DNA from: Phoronis australis
Lineage: Eukaryota > Phoronida > Phoronidae
DNA length: 64,000 nt
Reading direction: 5' to 3'
NCBI GenBank assembly: GCA_002633005.1
Contig: NMRA01000515.1
Span: 247,680-311,679, forward strand
Shown: piece after piece, positions 24,592-36,640 of the stretch
How the letters are laid out: the number at the start of each line of letters is the position of its first letter
How positions within the stretch are numbered: the stretch's first letter is position 1
Translations under genes and position numbers: made by a program
Notes under the pieces: model-generated
Database searches by the model: none
The model's input: only the letters and a program-made list of their open reading frames with translations
What the model was told of the DNA's origin: nothing

Positions 24592-25311
24592 TTAAAGCAC
24601 TTTCATCTCATATACGTCTCTCAACCCGTAACTGCGTGGCGGCAACGACGCTTGGTGTAACCATTCGGGAGAGGTGGGTGAACCAAACTCGATGGAAGAT
24701 GTCTGAAAGGAAGCCGGAGACACGACACTGTAGTCACTGTCGCTGAAGTAACTTGAGGCGGGCGAGCAGGCGCTGGTATTGTCATGCAATAACTGGTTGC
24801 AATGGTCACGGAAACCATTGCAGTTGTTTGTCATTTGATTGTCAGGGCACGGATTGATGGAATGATGAATTTTGTTGCTTAAAGTAGTCGTAAGCGATGA
24901 GTCACACGGCACATTGTCGTCTGCTTTTGATTTTTGCTGCATGTCACACATTTTCAAAGTTTGTGTCAAAGCGAATATATAGTTGTAAGCGAACCTGAGA
25001 GTTTCGATTTTTGTTAGTTTCGTATCGTCTCCTCCTTGTGTTGGTAATTTGCGACGTAGAGTTTCCAAGTGTTCATTGAGACCATGCATACGATTTCTCT
25101 CCCGGTCATTGGCCTTTGATCGTCTTTGTTTCTTCAACTTTTGAACTAATTCTGGGCTGCGTTGCTTTAATCGTGATTTACTCTGACGCTTTTTCGTGGA
25201 AGAGTCTCTTTTTCTTTCCGCTTCAACTGCCTTCTGTTCCACTGCCAAACTGTAAACGATAGTTCCACTTTCAACATTCCCAAGACCCTTTGGTAGAATT
25301 GTCACGGGCAT
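24592..25311 (-). CDS. neurog: Neurogenin, bHLH transcription factor (239 aa)
   Basis: Intact single-exon gene for a proneural bHLH activator. Family members dimerise with E proteins, bind CANNTG E boxes in the nucleus and start neuronal differentiation. The bHLH domain spans about residues 62-118: a basic region with [14 protein letters not shown] (66-79), a loop TQGGDD (91-96) and helix 2 [18 protein letters not shown] (98-115). The FAYNYI helix and TKIETLR separate it from NeuroD (LSKIETLRLAKNYI) and from Atonal. A Lys/Arg-rich N-terminal flank (residues 33-62) could hold a nuclear localisation signal. The C-terminus is Ser/Pro-rich ([20 protein letters not shown] around 184-203) as in activation domains. 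Lack of introns fits the family. The start follows an upstream TATA box at the expected distance. Confidence 0.95.
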   Translation of the reverse strand: MPVTILPKGLGNVESGTIVYSLAVEQKAVEAERKRDSSTKKRQSKSRLKQRSPELVQKLKKQRRSKANDRERNRMHGLNEHLETLRRKLPTQGGDDTKLTKIETLRFAYNYIFALTQTLKMCDMQQKSKADDNVPCDSSLTTTLSNKIHHSINPCPDNQMTNNCNGFRDHCNQLLHDNTSACSPASSYFSDSDYSVVSPASFQTSSIEFGSPTSPEWLHQASLPPRSYGLRDVYEMKVL

Positions 25312-25402
25312 AATTCTACGAATAGCTCAATTTATTGCTTGCGAACTAATGCTTCTATTGTACTTTTCGCGGTGAGTGATGCTAGGTCTGGGTTAGGGGA
25401 CG

Positions 25403-25410
25403 TATTTATA
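25403..25410 (-). promoter_or_regulatory. TATA box of the neurogenin gene
   Basis: TATAAATA on the minus strand, 92 bp upstream of the ATG, flanked by GC-rich sequence; the transcription start would lie near 25375. A CACGTG E box follows at 25443-25448, about 33 bp further upstream. Neurogenin genes are commonly controlled by bHLH or Hes factors through such sites, but function here is inferred. Confidence 0.7.
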
Positions 25411-25966
25411 GCGGCGCGACGTTGGAGAGCTTACCGCATGGTCACGTGGGCACACAATACATGACACACGTAGGAATATCATAAAATAATCGAGGCCTTT
25501 AGGAACGTGCACGCGACAATAGCTTATCAAAATCCCCCATCACAGGACAGCGGACAATGAAGTGTTTTTGTGACGGACGAAGGCCACTATAATATGGGAC
25601 GTCACGATCTTCTCGTGTTTTTATTGATCATGGCACGTTGTTTTGAATATGACTAGGTATCGTGTACAAAAATGTTTTACTGCCAAATTTGGCGGATCGT
25701 TTGAAGTGAACGTTTAGTCAGGAGAGAATTTGTGAGATCACTGATGACTCAATTCGTTTTCTCACGAAGATATATAGTTTTATGCATATCACCTGTTATT
25801 TACTAACTTAAACCGGTGACAGAAGTTAAGAGGCCAGTTATGCATGCTGAAAATGAAGAAAAGATAAATAAAAAGCGAAAGGTTATTTTCAAACATCGAG
25901 TCAAAAACATGAGACTTCGAACTGATTACAGGGTCGAATGAAAATTTTTATCACACTGATAACACT

Positions 25967-26081
25967 AACAATTACAATAACAACAATAATAAAATAATAA
26001 TAATTATCATCACCATCATCACCACCACCATCATCGTCATCGTCATCATCAGCATTATCATAATAATAATGTCATAAAAAA
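25967..26081. repeat. AAT / ATC trinucleotide microsatellite
   Basis: Imperfect AAT, ATC and ACC repeats in a row, about 560 bp upstream of the neurogenin TATA box. Confidence 0.85.
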
Positions 26082-27774
26082 TTACACGGTCGGAATTTGC
26101 TCTCAGAATTAACTGAGAATTTTTGGCCAATATTTTTAATGTGGTACAATATTCAACAGATCCACGCGACGCAACGTATGAGTAATTTAGCTGGGTGGCG
26201 CCAGAACCAGCTCAGGAGGTGTCGTCAACTAATAGACATACCGCTACCGCGCACCGCGTCTTATTCTTAATGTTCATAGACTATCAATCACCAGTCTAAT
26301 CTGAAGTCAATTTGCGCTAGAAATAATATAATGGTCAGGCCAGTCAGGCCCCGAGCTGGTCAAATGACGACCTTTAAGCTAGTCTTTTGTAACCAGATAA
26401 TAAGCCTTAGCTAAGGTAGTCATTTCGCCCTTTCTTCACCCACCCATTGTTCGCAAATTTGGCGTGAACTATTGTGATCTCTTTATTTCAACTTGCGCAA
26501 TCTGGACAGTGCTCTCAATTTGTCTAATTAGATTGCACTTCGCCAATTTAGAAGGAACTGGTTACTAGGTCCAACATTACTAGATCTACCCTGATGTATT
26601 CTTACGCAACCACATCTTCCGTTTATATTTTTGATATTACATTGCTTCAAACATTTCAATCACATGACATTTCTCCCAGTTTACAATTATCCTAAATAAT
26701 ATTGTTTCTTAGTACATTGAAAATATTTATTGCTGCGTAATTTGCGAACTGTTAGCACTATTAGTTATTTAATTCGCCATGTTTTTTCAAGACACTACGA
26801 CATTTACTACAGCTGCGTTGCTACTGACTCGGATACCCACTCATTTGACTACATTACTTGCGACTATTTTACCGTTAACTAGATTCCTGAACATTATGCT
26901 CAAATAAATACATGATATAGTATTGTTTTTCATTGTTGACTTAAAAGAGGAAAAATGTATTGATTTGTAATAACTTATTTCATTGAAATTCACTATTATT
27001 TGTTTTGCCACACCAAACTCAGCTCTGATTATTTGTTAATAAAGTATGGAATGCCGTCAAATCTAAAAAGAAAATTCCATATTTGGGAAATGATTTGATC
27101 TCTTGCCCAAAAACGGAGTCGGCAATATTTGTGCAATGGGAAATACGAAATACGATGTAAATTGTAATAAATATACGTGGCTCTCCCGCATGCCATGTCG
27201 GCAAATGAACTTCGCCCTGTCCGTGGGTTGACTATTCATTGACCACTTTTCCAATAAATACACGACTCTCCTAAAAACAGCATCTCATTTAACGGTAAAG
27301 TTGCTTAAATTATTTCCACCACGAGTGTTTTTTACAATAGCCGAATATCGTTACGTAAAGCCAGACTAAGTTACACAAGACGTTTAGACTAATCACTAAG
27401 TCTGAGGAGCTGAGTAGTATTCAGCTGTCCTCCACTTGCGCCGGCTCAAGCACACTGAAGGACCGAGGATGGGACTCATTAGATCAAGACCACACCTGGG
27501 ACCGGTAACGTCCATTTAACTTCGCAGTTCACCGACGAAGAAGTGTTCTTGTATGTCTGACTATGAAAAATGGATTATTTACCAGTAAATTTGGAGCAAT
27601 AAGAATCAGTGAAGCACCTACGAACAACTAATTTTATTTCCTGGCTGTGAATAGAAAATGCAATTAATATTGGTGAAAACATCACACTACAGCTTTTCTT
27701 TAGCACGGTCAAGACATTTGCACTTGAAAATCTTTCCAGAATAACAATAGAATAAAGTTTATATCCAATAACTT

Positions 27775-27950
27775 GAGAGAGAGAGAGAGAGAGAGNNNNN
27801 NNNNNNNNNNNNNNNNNNNNNNNNNNNNNNNNNNNNNNNNNNNNNNNNNNNNNNNNNNNNNNNNNNNNNNNNNNNNNNNNNNNNNNNNNNNNNNNNNNNN
27901 NNNNNNNNNGGGGGAGGGAGGGAGGGAGACAGAGAAAGAGAAAGAGATAT
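27775..27950. repeat. GA microsatellite with an assembly gap
   Basis: (GA)n runs into Ns at 27796-27909 and emerges as GGGA/GAGA repeats. The gap is probably an unresolved purine-rich simple repeat. Translated frames through it are meaningless. Confidence 0.9.
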
Positions 27951-29036
27951 AATACCATCATAAGTGTAACTTGAACGGAGGGGTTATGACCGAAGACAAA
28001 AGTTAAAAAAATGACGAAAATACGGCCAACATATCTCAAGTTATGCGCGCGGGGATATTCATTCTCGATTTGTGCAACACCGTGACACAATCGAGGTTGA
28101 GTGTCAATTTAATGGGTCACGTTTTAAAGTTATTTTCACAATAGGACGAAAATGCATTAGTATTTTTAGAACAGGACACTGTTCATTAAAACGAAAATGA
28201 AGACCTCTTCACTAGACGATGTTTTGAAAGACCATCTTTACTATTAGACTAATGTAAATATGTGTGGATACCAATCCTCAATATTTTTATATTGGTTTAT
28301 CTCCGCTATCATTTTTATTCACCCTATTTCTAGTAGAGTTCACGCTTTCTGACTGAAATAATTACTTAAAAGTTTGCGCCACTGAAGCTATTTTTGAAAA
28401 AGAATCACTTTAAGAGCACCCTGGAGCTTGTTTCGCAAAAGCATCATAGCGGGATTATTCGGCTTACAGTTTCACCCTCTTTCTGAAATTCAAATAGCAA
28501 TCGAGTTTTTGAAAATGATCCGCCCAAGTACGCGCGATTGTATGCACTGCCCTGCGGTGACGTGGATATTTAATATTGACAAATCAAAACGCGAACTCTT
28601 TTGTCCCACAACAATAGAGACGCATCCCTCTGTTCCGAGTCAAAGAGCACTCGTCGTTCACCTTTCCCCAGATTTAACTTTTAATAGTGGGTTTCATGTT
28701 CCAAGAATACAATTCACTGCAGTCAAGACACTTGACTAATCGCCGAGGATTGTCTAAGTGAAGGTGAATTTTTTGCCTTTCATTTTATTGTGAAGCTTGA
28801 GTGGTGGTCCATTATTCTCTTAAGCGCTGACACGCGCCGAGGTTCATCAGCACGCGTCTGTAATCGTCCGAGATAGCTATCAGCGGTGATTAAAACCTGA
28901 AGTGGATGAATTCGAATTCTTAGGGTAAGCCTCATAGGCAAAACGGAGAACATAAAAACAAATGCGATGAAAATCAGCGCACATTTTCATCAAATGTCTT
29001 TCCATTAGATATCGAGCACCTTGGAGAGGTTGTTTG

Positions 29037-29094
29037 TTATTATTATTATTATTCTTCTTCTTCTTCTTCTTATTATTATTATTATTATTATTAT
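29037..29094. repeat. TTA / TTC microsatellite
   Basis: (TTA)n interrupted by (TTC)7 and followed by (TTA)n again. Confidence 0.9.
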
Positions 29095-29229
29095 GCTTAA
29101 ATAATATCCTAAAGACGATGTCTATCTAGAGTAAACTGGAGTTTAAAAACAGGTCTGTGGTTACGTTCTAATCTACAGAAGGAAGTTTATGGTAATCAGT
29201 AAAATTTTTTTCGTCTATCGATGACCTTA

Positions 29230-29312
29230 TATGTATGTATTTATATATGTATGTATGCATGCATTCATGTATCTATGTATCTATGTATCAATGTATCTAT
29301 GCATGTATGTAA
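29230..29312. repeat. ATGT / ATCT tetranucleotide microsatellite
   Basis: Imperfect run of ATGT, ATGC and ATCT units. Confidence 0.85.
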
Positions 29313-29728
29313 GGTAACGTTCACACATAACGTCATCATTCGTGGGTGAAAGGTAAAAGATGACAGAGGGGCTGGCTCGTGGTGACGGCATCGTGTGGAT
29401 TATTAGAATATCTCCATTAGAGAACATATCGTTTGGAAACTAGTTCACCTCCTACAGGGATTGGCTAATAACAAAAACGAGATTCCCCGTTTCATGCTTC
29501 TATTTCACTAGGCTTACCTTATAACATGTACACATCATTGCATAAGCAGGGAGGTAGTTGTGATGACGTAGGACAGGGGGTAGATCATGATGACAGGTGA
29601 TGACAAACGGGAGAGGCTGTAAAAAGTGGAAAACTTTAGATGACTTAATTTTTTCAACCCCCCTCCCCCCCGCACCCCTATAATAATAATTTGGCAGCAG
29701 CACGAGGACATAGGCTTACATACACAGG

Positions 29729-29946
29729 GTTTCCATTGAAACAGGAATACCGGTGTTAAACAAATGTCCCGGAGTCGAAAACAAACTCCTGCACCTTCAA
29801 AACAGCTAACCAGCCTGAAAAACACTATCTCTGACCTCGGGGTTCGTATTTTTCGGGCTGGTTGGTTGTTTTGAAGGTGCGGGAGTCTGTTTTCGACTCC
29901 GGGATATCTGTTTTCATCTGGCTTCCTGTTTCGATGGAACACCCTG
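29729..29946. mobile_element. 220-bp palindromic (foldback/MITE-like) element
   Basis: The sequence is an almost complete inverted repeat. It begins CAGGGTTTCCATTGAAACAG and ends in its mirrored form CTGTTTCGATGGAACACCCTG. Inner matches include CCCGGAGTCGAAAACA and CACCTTCAAAACA against their complements near 29860-29905. The centre is about 30 bp around 29835. Terminal CAGGG is common in hAT-type elements, but I see no target-site duplication. A 154-aa minus-strand open frame over it is a by-product of the arms. Confidence 0.75.
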
Positions 29947-30352
29947 AAACTTAAACACACAATGCACACATACTTACATACATGTGCATGTATATACACA
30001 CATACGTTGATTGATTATCATTGAGTTAAACTTGCCTTTCGGCCCGTTTAACTGGCTAAAAACGAAAATCGTATTGGGCCTTTTTCTTTGATAACATCGG
30101 CCTCACAAAATTTCTTATTGTGACAGGATTCAATTTAAGATACCAAGTAGTATATCGACATCATTATTCGATTTTCGTTTTCAGCCAGCTAAGCAAGGCG
30201 AAATGCTATTCCCATAAACAATCATATCAGATAGCCGACTTATTGGTTCATATACAATTTGTCGGAAATAGATTATTATGACGTTAATGTGATTTTGATA
30301 GAATTTATCCAATTGGGAACTACCAATTTTGCCTTAAAAACATCCACCGTGA

Positions 30353-31266
30353 CAGTGGCAGATCTAGGATATCACAAGGGGGGCCAACATTTTGTCTGTA
30401 AACATTTGCCCAAAGCACTATTGTAGATGCGCATAGCACCGAATGGGGGGAGGTCCCGCCCAGGAAATTTTTCTGTTTTTTCCTCTAAAAATCAAGCATT
30501 GTCCTTGATTCCCGAAGTATTATCCAAGAAAAAAGGCAAAAAAAAAACACGGAGAAAGTGTCAAACAGGAAAAACTACAAGTACCACAGACTCGAATTCA
30601 CGACCTGGCGGATAAAGCGCGCGTGCTTTACCCCTGCACCACCACGATTTAACGCCTAAATTGATACTAAAAGACCTCCTTGTTTATCGTTCACAGCGTT
30701 TACGCGCGAAACATTCTTTTGTAATGTTTATTACATGTTTTATATTTTGTGCAAATAATCTTCAATTGCCCAAAAGACCAAATCCGTGTTTTGTGTTGAC
30801 AATAATGACGACGATTGCTTTGGAAATCGTCTTGAGTTAAGATTTGACAAAGAGAGAATTGTGAGTTTCTGAGTGATTCACTAAGGCTTCGATTAAAATT
30901 GACATCTTACCAGCAGCTTCTGTTTTTTCATCATCACTCAGATTCCATTTTCTTTAAAAAGTGAAGTGATATTTTCATTGCACAGTGGAGCAGACGACGG
31001 AAACGGAGTCGTTGTGCCCAGCGCCTATACTTAGCCTTATTTCCGTTACGATTACGCCGTGTTCCGAATTTGACACTTGAAATTGGATCTGAACCCCCCA
31101 AACACATTAAAACTGCACACATTTAAATCTTGTTTCAGACGTATAATTTTAATTACCGGGGTTACTTAATAAACCCAAGATTTCCCTACGCTTTTGTTTT
31201 ATTTTTTTGAGGCAGCCAAGGGGGGGGGGCGGGCCCTCTGGCCCCCTCCCTAAATCCGCCTATGCA
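30353..31266. mobile_element. Non-autonomous TIR element, copy 1
   Basis: Starts CAGTGGCAGATCTAGGAT leading to a GGGGGGCC run, and ends with GGCCCCCTCCCTAAATCCGCC, the imperfect inverted counterpart. The internal 3' half (from about 30960) matches copy 2 (42530-42862) closely, including GCAGACGACGGAAACGGAGTCG and TAAATCTTGTTTCA words. No transposase frame survives. The terminal CAG and C/G-rich inverted ends suggest an hAT-like DNA element; no clear target-site duplication in this copy. Confidence 0.65.
30585..30655 (-). repeat. tRNA-derived (SINE-like) fragment inside the TIR element
   Basis: On the minus strand, GTGGTGGTGCAGGGGTAAAG resembles a tRNA 5' half with A box (TGGTGCAGGGG), followed about 30 bp later by GAATTCGAGTCTG, a B-box-like word. 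The acceptor ends do not pair, so it is a tRNA relic rather than a tRNA gene. Confidence 0.5.
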
Positions 31267-33023
31267 TGAAATTCGAAATTAGAAACACGCAACGTTCATC
31301 GAACGGCAATTATGAATGATTCTGTGAAAATGTCCAGTCCGACCGCAATGTTGCATTTGACTCCACTATGTAGTCAGGCCCCGAGGACAAAAGTGGAGAT
31401 CAGTCAACTACTTTACGACTTTATCAAGTAGTAGGGTTTATGATCTTTCGTGAATTTGGAGTGTTTTTTATTAAATCAGCGGTAGGTCTTGTTTTGCTCA
31501 TGGCCATGCACAAGAAAAAGAAGCGGCCAGCCACACAGTACATGCGTCGAATATGAACACTGATAGGATTCTCTTAAATAGACGAGTTCGTACTAATTGG
31601 ATTAACTCTCATCCTTTTGTTCGCCAATAGTGTAATCAACGGATCGACCGTTATCAGTTCATCAATCTATTTAAACATTCGAACGCGTCTGACTTGTAAT
31701 TGATGATTTTTTTAAAATACCAATAAACAACAGACAGATTTTGTTGAAAACTTAATAATTGTTTCGGTGATGATTTGTGAACAACGAATTTCCGATGGCA
31801 TTGGTAAAACTAGAGCATGTGTTTTGCGCTCCACTCGAACGGCAATCAAACTCATATGGTCCATTATGACGGTTATGCCAATGTGAGAGGTTCCCGCCAT
31901 CGAGCCATCTGATGTTATTGCGTAACTTGAAATATACTGACACGGCATTGCAGTCTCGTGACTAATGGAGAAGGTTACAGAGGCCACACCTCGCCATCCA
32001 GCCATTGTTAAGATATATTTGTTGTCTTACAATAAAACTAACGTTGTGCCTTTTATAATTTCGATTAATTTATCGTAGTGAGTTTTGTTTCCCAGGATAC
32101 ATTTTCTTTTAAATCCGTTTAGTAATATGCCAAGGAAATCGATGTTAATTTTAAGTTGAATGAAGCCAATGACAACACGTTTCTCATTTATGTTTCGGAA
32201 TATATCGACATGCTAACAGTGTAAGTTTTTTGCATTTTTCTAACTTGATCTTGTACATAAAATCTGTTATTTTCATCCCCAAGCGACTAATCGTCGTCTA
32301 AATCTACAAAGACGGTGACAAATGAAAGGAAAGTACTCCCATCTGGACATTAATTATCTCTATAAATCAATAAAAAGAACACTGTACTGCAAATTAAAGT
32401 GACTTTGCATCAAAGTTCATTTACCTAATGCACTCATAAAAACAAACACAGTGAGGACACCTTCGTAGTTTTGAATGCACAGAAATGTTATGTCGGTCTT
32501 GCTTTTCACCTGCAAGGCAGAAATAAGAAAGTGTATCCAAAATGTTCAACTCCACATCCACAGAGCCAAATATGCTTAAGTGTTGCTTGGGTCCCTATAG
32601 CGGGATTGTGGACTCTACAATTTTGAGCCACACCTCCGCGATCGCCAGAATTGTTACCACAGCCGCTTGTTACAGCACATTTTACTTCAACTCATCCCAC
32701 GTAGCCAAAAGTGAATACTCCCAACTTCAAGGGTGGCCACAAGTTTTACAAGGAGGGGCTCCTGAGGCTAAGAGTCGGTGCACCTGCTTTGTGTGCGTTC
32801 CCAAACCGTAATTTAGATAGATTTATGGACATTCGGACACAGCCGATGGGCTGACCCTTAATATTGATTATGAGTGGACCACAACTGCTCGTTGCACCAA
32901 CCGGCCACCAAGACAGAACCAATGAAACCACGTTATGAACACGGCTTCCCAAACGCCGGGGAATTCCGAACCACTGTAGACAAATGCACAGCCTCGTTTT
33001 CACAAGCTTTTCGTTGTTATACA

Positions 33024-33029
33024 TTTATT
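33024..33029 (-). terminator. Candidate polyadenylation signal for the short neurogenin gene
   Basis: AATAAA on the minus strand in an AT-rich context, about 270 bp beyond the stop codon. Confidence 0.45.
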
Positions 33030-33096
33030 AATAACAAAATACACACAGACGTAGGAATTGAAACAGGTTGCTCTTATGTTTCAACAAATTGTCTCA

Positions 33097-33152
33097 TGTT
33101 CAAGCTCTGTACCGCCATACGTATGTGTTCAAGCTCTGTAGCGCCATACGTA
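33097..33152. repeat. 29-bp tandem duplication in the probable 3' UTR
   Basis: Two copies of TGTTCAAGCTCTGTA-CGCCATACGTA, 29 bp apart, with a single C/G difference. They lie between the stop codon and the candidate poly(A) signal of the short neurogenin gene. Confidence 0.85.
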
Positions 33153-33300
33153 GGATAGACATTTACTTTGTTGGCTATGAATGTCATTTCCTTACAAGAA
33201 GAACTCCAATCAAGTTACGGAAAGAGTCTGTTCATTCAGGCGGCGAAGGCGACAACCCTCTTGCCTGCCCACAATAGGGCGTTTAATGGGTGTGTCATCC

Positions 33301-33633
33301 TTATTTGGTGACTTCTCTGGCATCGATGTCCTCACATATTTTATCACAAAGTCGCAGCATTTGCGATAAAGTCCAGATATAGTTGTAAGCAACTCGCAAC
33401 GTCTCAATCTTCGTGAGTTTTGTCCCGTCTTCGTCAGATGAGACTGGAAGCGTGTCTCTTAATAAACTCAGAGCTCTATTTAGCGCATGCATACGATTGC
33501 GCTCTCGGTCGTTTGCCTTTAAACGACGCACTTTTTTGAGCCTTTTTATGAGGGCGGGACTTTTTGTGCGTATTTGTTTTATTCCTGAATTTTTTGTAGA
33601 AGTTCCATTCCACACGTCTTTTCTTGCTGACAT
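33301..33633 (-). CDS. Short neurogenin-type bHLH protein (110 aa)
   Basis: A second bHLH gene of the neurogenin class, 8 kb from the first and on the same strand. The domain covers residues 33-92: basic region [17 protein letters not shown] (36-52), loop PVSSDEDG (63-70) and helix 2 [18 protein letters not shown] (72-89). All residues expected to contact the E box (the N-x-R-E-R-x-R core) are present. The protein ends about 20 residues after helix 2, so the activation tail of typical neurogenins (roughly 200-270 aa) is absent. The N-terminal flank is basic, as in the first gene. The ORF is intact, which argues against a pseudogene. It could act as an activator with little transactivation or compete for partners; this is inference. 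Confidence 0.9.
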   Translation of the reverse strand: MSARKDVWNGTSTKNSGIKQIRTKSPALIKRLKKVRRLKANDRERNRMHALNRALSLLRDTLPVSSDEDGTKLTKIETLRVAYNYIWTLSQMLRLCDKICEDIDAREVTK

Positions 33634-33648
33634 GTGTTCGAATTCTCT

Positions 33649-33908
33649 CTAAAATATAAATTATTCAACACAATGTAAGTGTAATGAAAATTATGAAAAA
33701 TGTAATATGAGCTGCTAGCAGCATTACTCCCTATAAACACATGAAATAGATGCTTTCATTGTTTAGAATACTACCAGATTCAATGAACCGAAATTTCTGT
33801 GAGACTTTCACAGGGAAAGGTTTCATGGTCCAAACATTCCATCAAAACTACGCTGCGTGGTTTTTGTTCATCGTTAACGGCGTATCAGTATATTTCACAA
33901 TTCCTTAC
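33649..33908 (-). other. Probable intron in the 5' UTR of the short neurogenin gene
   Basis: A strong donor, CAG|GTAAGG (exon end 33909), and an acceptor TATATTTTAG (exon resumes at 33648) lie between the TATA box and the ATG. The upstream exon (about 33975-33909) has no ATG, so the intron would be purely in the leader. Splicing brings the start codon to about 80-90 bases from the predicted transcription start. Confidence 0.55.
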
Positions 33909-33997
33909 CTGTCGGTCCTTTTTGAACTGGGTTACCTAATAATCAGTAACTAGGCACAAGTTGGCGCGTGCGCTCTGTCATCGGCACGTGCCGTGGT

Positions 33998-34005
33998 TAT
34001 TTATA
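33998..34005 (-). promoter_or_regulatory. TATA box of the short neurogenin gene
   Basis: TATAAATA on the minus strand, the same octamer as in the first neurogenin promoter. The palindrome GGCACGTGCC with an E box (33985-33990) lies just downstream, between it and the expected start site near 33970. Confidence 0.6.
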
Positions 34006-36587
34006 TCTTTCCATAAACAATACAACCTGTTGGATTGCTACAGCGCCTCCTAGCGACCAGATATTATGAGCGAGGATTGGTTGCTCGACATTGCCAAGTT
34101 AGTTCTTAAGGTGTCATTGACTGAAGAACAACTTGTTGACACAAGTTTTGGTAAATAAGCAGTCTAGGTTATAGAGATAAGAGGAAACTTGAAAGACGCC
34201 AATTCTTTATGGGATGGGCATTATAGGTTTATATTACTAATTAAGAATATGATAAGCAGTGGAAACCAATTCTCTTTGACTACAGCAACTCATTATGTAC
34301 TTTGTGCAACCAAGAAAATGTACTTACACATGTCGTCACTTGAATTGTCACCATAAAATTGATAGCTTTTCGTCGATTTGCAGAAGAAAGTAACGTATCT
34401 TACTGTTGGAAAGTAAATTTTTTCTTATGTCCGAAATCAGCCATTCCATTGGCTAAGACTTGATCTCTACTACAACAGGTAGTTGACCGATGTTTATGTT
34501 GCGAAGTCAAAAGCGTTGTTCTGAACACACTGTCCACTAGCCGGGAAATTTAGCTTTGAAAACAAAATAAAAATCGCTGGAAAGAGAGGTAAACAGTGTG
34601 TCTGTTCAAATGTATTTTGAACAAACATTTTTTCTACAGGGAATTATTGAAAGACGTTTCAAGAACTATTACACAAAGCAAAAGACACTTAGAATACCCT
34701 GCATGTAACTTTTGTTATTAATTTGATTTAACTTTTAAGTATTACTTTCTACTTATTCTGTTGTTCGTCTCCTTACCGCTTGAATAAATATTTTGAAAAA
34801 AGATGAATCTTCGCCGCTACCATGTTTATTTTTTCTGCGTGGCTATTTAAGCGCGCAAATAATCGCAAAGACACTAGATGCAATGGTGAGTGCGCTTGTA
34901 TGCAAACACATTAACAAATTGAGTGAGTGCACTTGATTATATTGTTTAATTAAAAGTCACGGCAACTTAAGTAATCTTTGTTTCTTATCTTGACTCCAAA
35001 TGAAAGACGCCGCGTATTATTAATAACGACTTGTTCTTCATTCCTACTCAGTTAGACTAAGCGTGCAAAGTTTCTTTCAACTACGCCGATTTGTTAAGAA
35101 GGACCTGGTAACATCATTGCAAACAATTTTTGTTCAAACGAAGTATTCTTTCAGAAAAAAATAAAATAAAGAAGTCCACGACTTATTATTATACGTTTAT
35201 GCTTCATAAATAAAGCAAATGCGTATATGCTCAGTGTCAATTATACGACCACTTACACTTTTATCCATTTTTTGTAAGATAATATTTAACTTTAGCAGGC
35301 CAACAATAGTTGAAAAGTTAATTGCGGCCGTCTGAGTTTCGACACTCCATTGTCTCACTGGGTTTAATAAAAATGGACACTAAAGTAAGAAGACAACTAC
35401 GTCCCTTCTGTCAAACTGTCGCTGTACCAGACGCCGCTTGTGCTAGTTGCTTTTTTAGTGCGCATGCGTGTAAGACAAAGGCGGGAAGCTTGAAATGAGA
35501 AAAAATAGAGCGCGCTTTGTAAATTGCGTCAAAACGTGTATTTCAACGAATTAGTTTCAAAAGTTCGGTCTCAAGTGAATCAATTTTGTCTTTTTCACTT
35601 ATAGACGCAAGATTGGAATTCAATAGAGGTTTCGAAGCTGTTTAAATAATCAAAATTGAAGTGGTTACTGTTTGATCTCCATCTGGTATGCATTTTTTCA
35701 TTAAAACTACACGGCGTTATCAACTCGTGGAGATTCTTTGAACACCAACATTTAATTACACGTAGATTATAAGCATTAATCATAAACTTTGTCGTTTTTG
35801 CGGCGTCAATTTCTCACCTGTCCAGGTGACTGCATTGTTCTCCCCGTAAATGCATTAAGAAATATGTTTAGCAAGGATAATTTTCAACTTGCTAACGACA
35901 AAGTCTCCATAGAAGCTGATTATTTCAATGTCAAATCAATTAAATAGACTCTTTGTTTTATTCCTTATGTTGAACGGCCTATTATAACAAAAAGTCAAGT
36001 AGATTTTGAGTAGGTTTCAATGAATACTTCTACGTTAACTGAACAATTTCGTGGAAGCTATTGGTTCATTCTGGCATATGGCAAAGCCTTCTGGAAAGTG
36101 TCACATTTGTGAGTAGGCTGTTAGTTACGCCTTACTCCCATTACTACTGTTGTTTTTTAACGATAAAGGATGAAAGAAACTTTTCTTCGACACTACGAAG
36201 TCTTACAGAGCTGCTTATTTCGCAAACGATATGCCACGCCCACTTTTTCAAACTTACTTCCTGGCTTTGTAACTCAACCGTTGAAACTTTTAAGTGCCGT
36301 GCTCCGGAATGTGTCCATCAGAGGAGACGAGGCAGATGGTATGTGTATAATTGCTCATGCTATTGCAGCTGTACAACTTGAATTTTAATATTTCTTTGAA
36401 AGTAACACCTATATGTATGCTAAACTAGTATTTGATAAAGCGACTGAAGTCAAAACGACGCAGATTCTCAAGACATGATTTCCGGCAGAATCAACCCTGT
36501 TTCGTGAATTGCCAGTCATTTCTCTGCACTTCCAATTTGGCGTCAACCACCTCCACTGCCCACCACGACCTGACTACAAGAAGCAGG

Positions 36588-36640
36588 TGTGCGTGCGTGC
36601 GTGCGTGTGTGTGTGTGTGTGTGAGTGTGTGTGTGTGGAG
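36588..36640. repeat. GTGC / GT microsatellite
   Basis: (GTGC)n passing into (GT)n. Confidence 0.9.

Larger units (their letters stand above)
25449..33023. other. Region between the two neurogenin genes, no supported gene
   Basis: Contains microsatellites, an assembly gap, a palindromic element and a terminal-inverted-repeat element, all listed separately. The open frame at 28428-28739 (103 aa) has no recognisable domain or start context and is not called. The part next to the promoter at 25410 is a likely place for neurogenin enhancers, but nothing specific can be shown. Confidence 0.5.

Noticed and set aside
27575-28090. 171-aa frame through an N run
   Set aside because: It crosses an assembly gap; the translated Xs are not sequence.
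29535-29999. 154-aa minus-strand protein
   Set aside because: It is formed by the arms of the palindrome and shows repeated, mirrored motifs.
31712-32005. 97-aa minus-strand gene
   Set aside because: The codon pattern is not bad, but there is no domain, promoter or in-phase partner, and a second frame is open over the same stretch.
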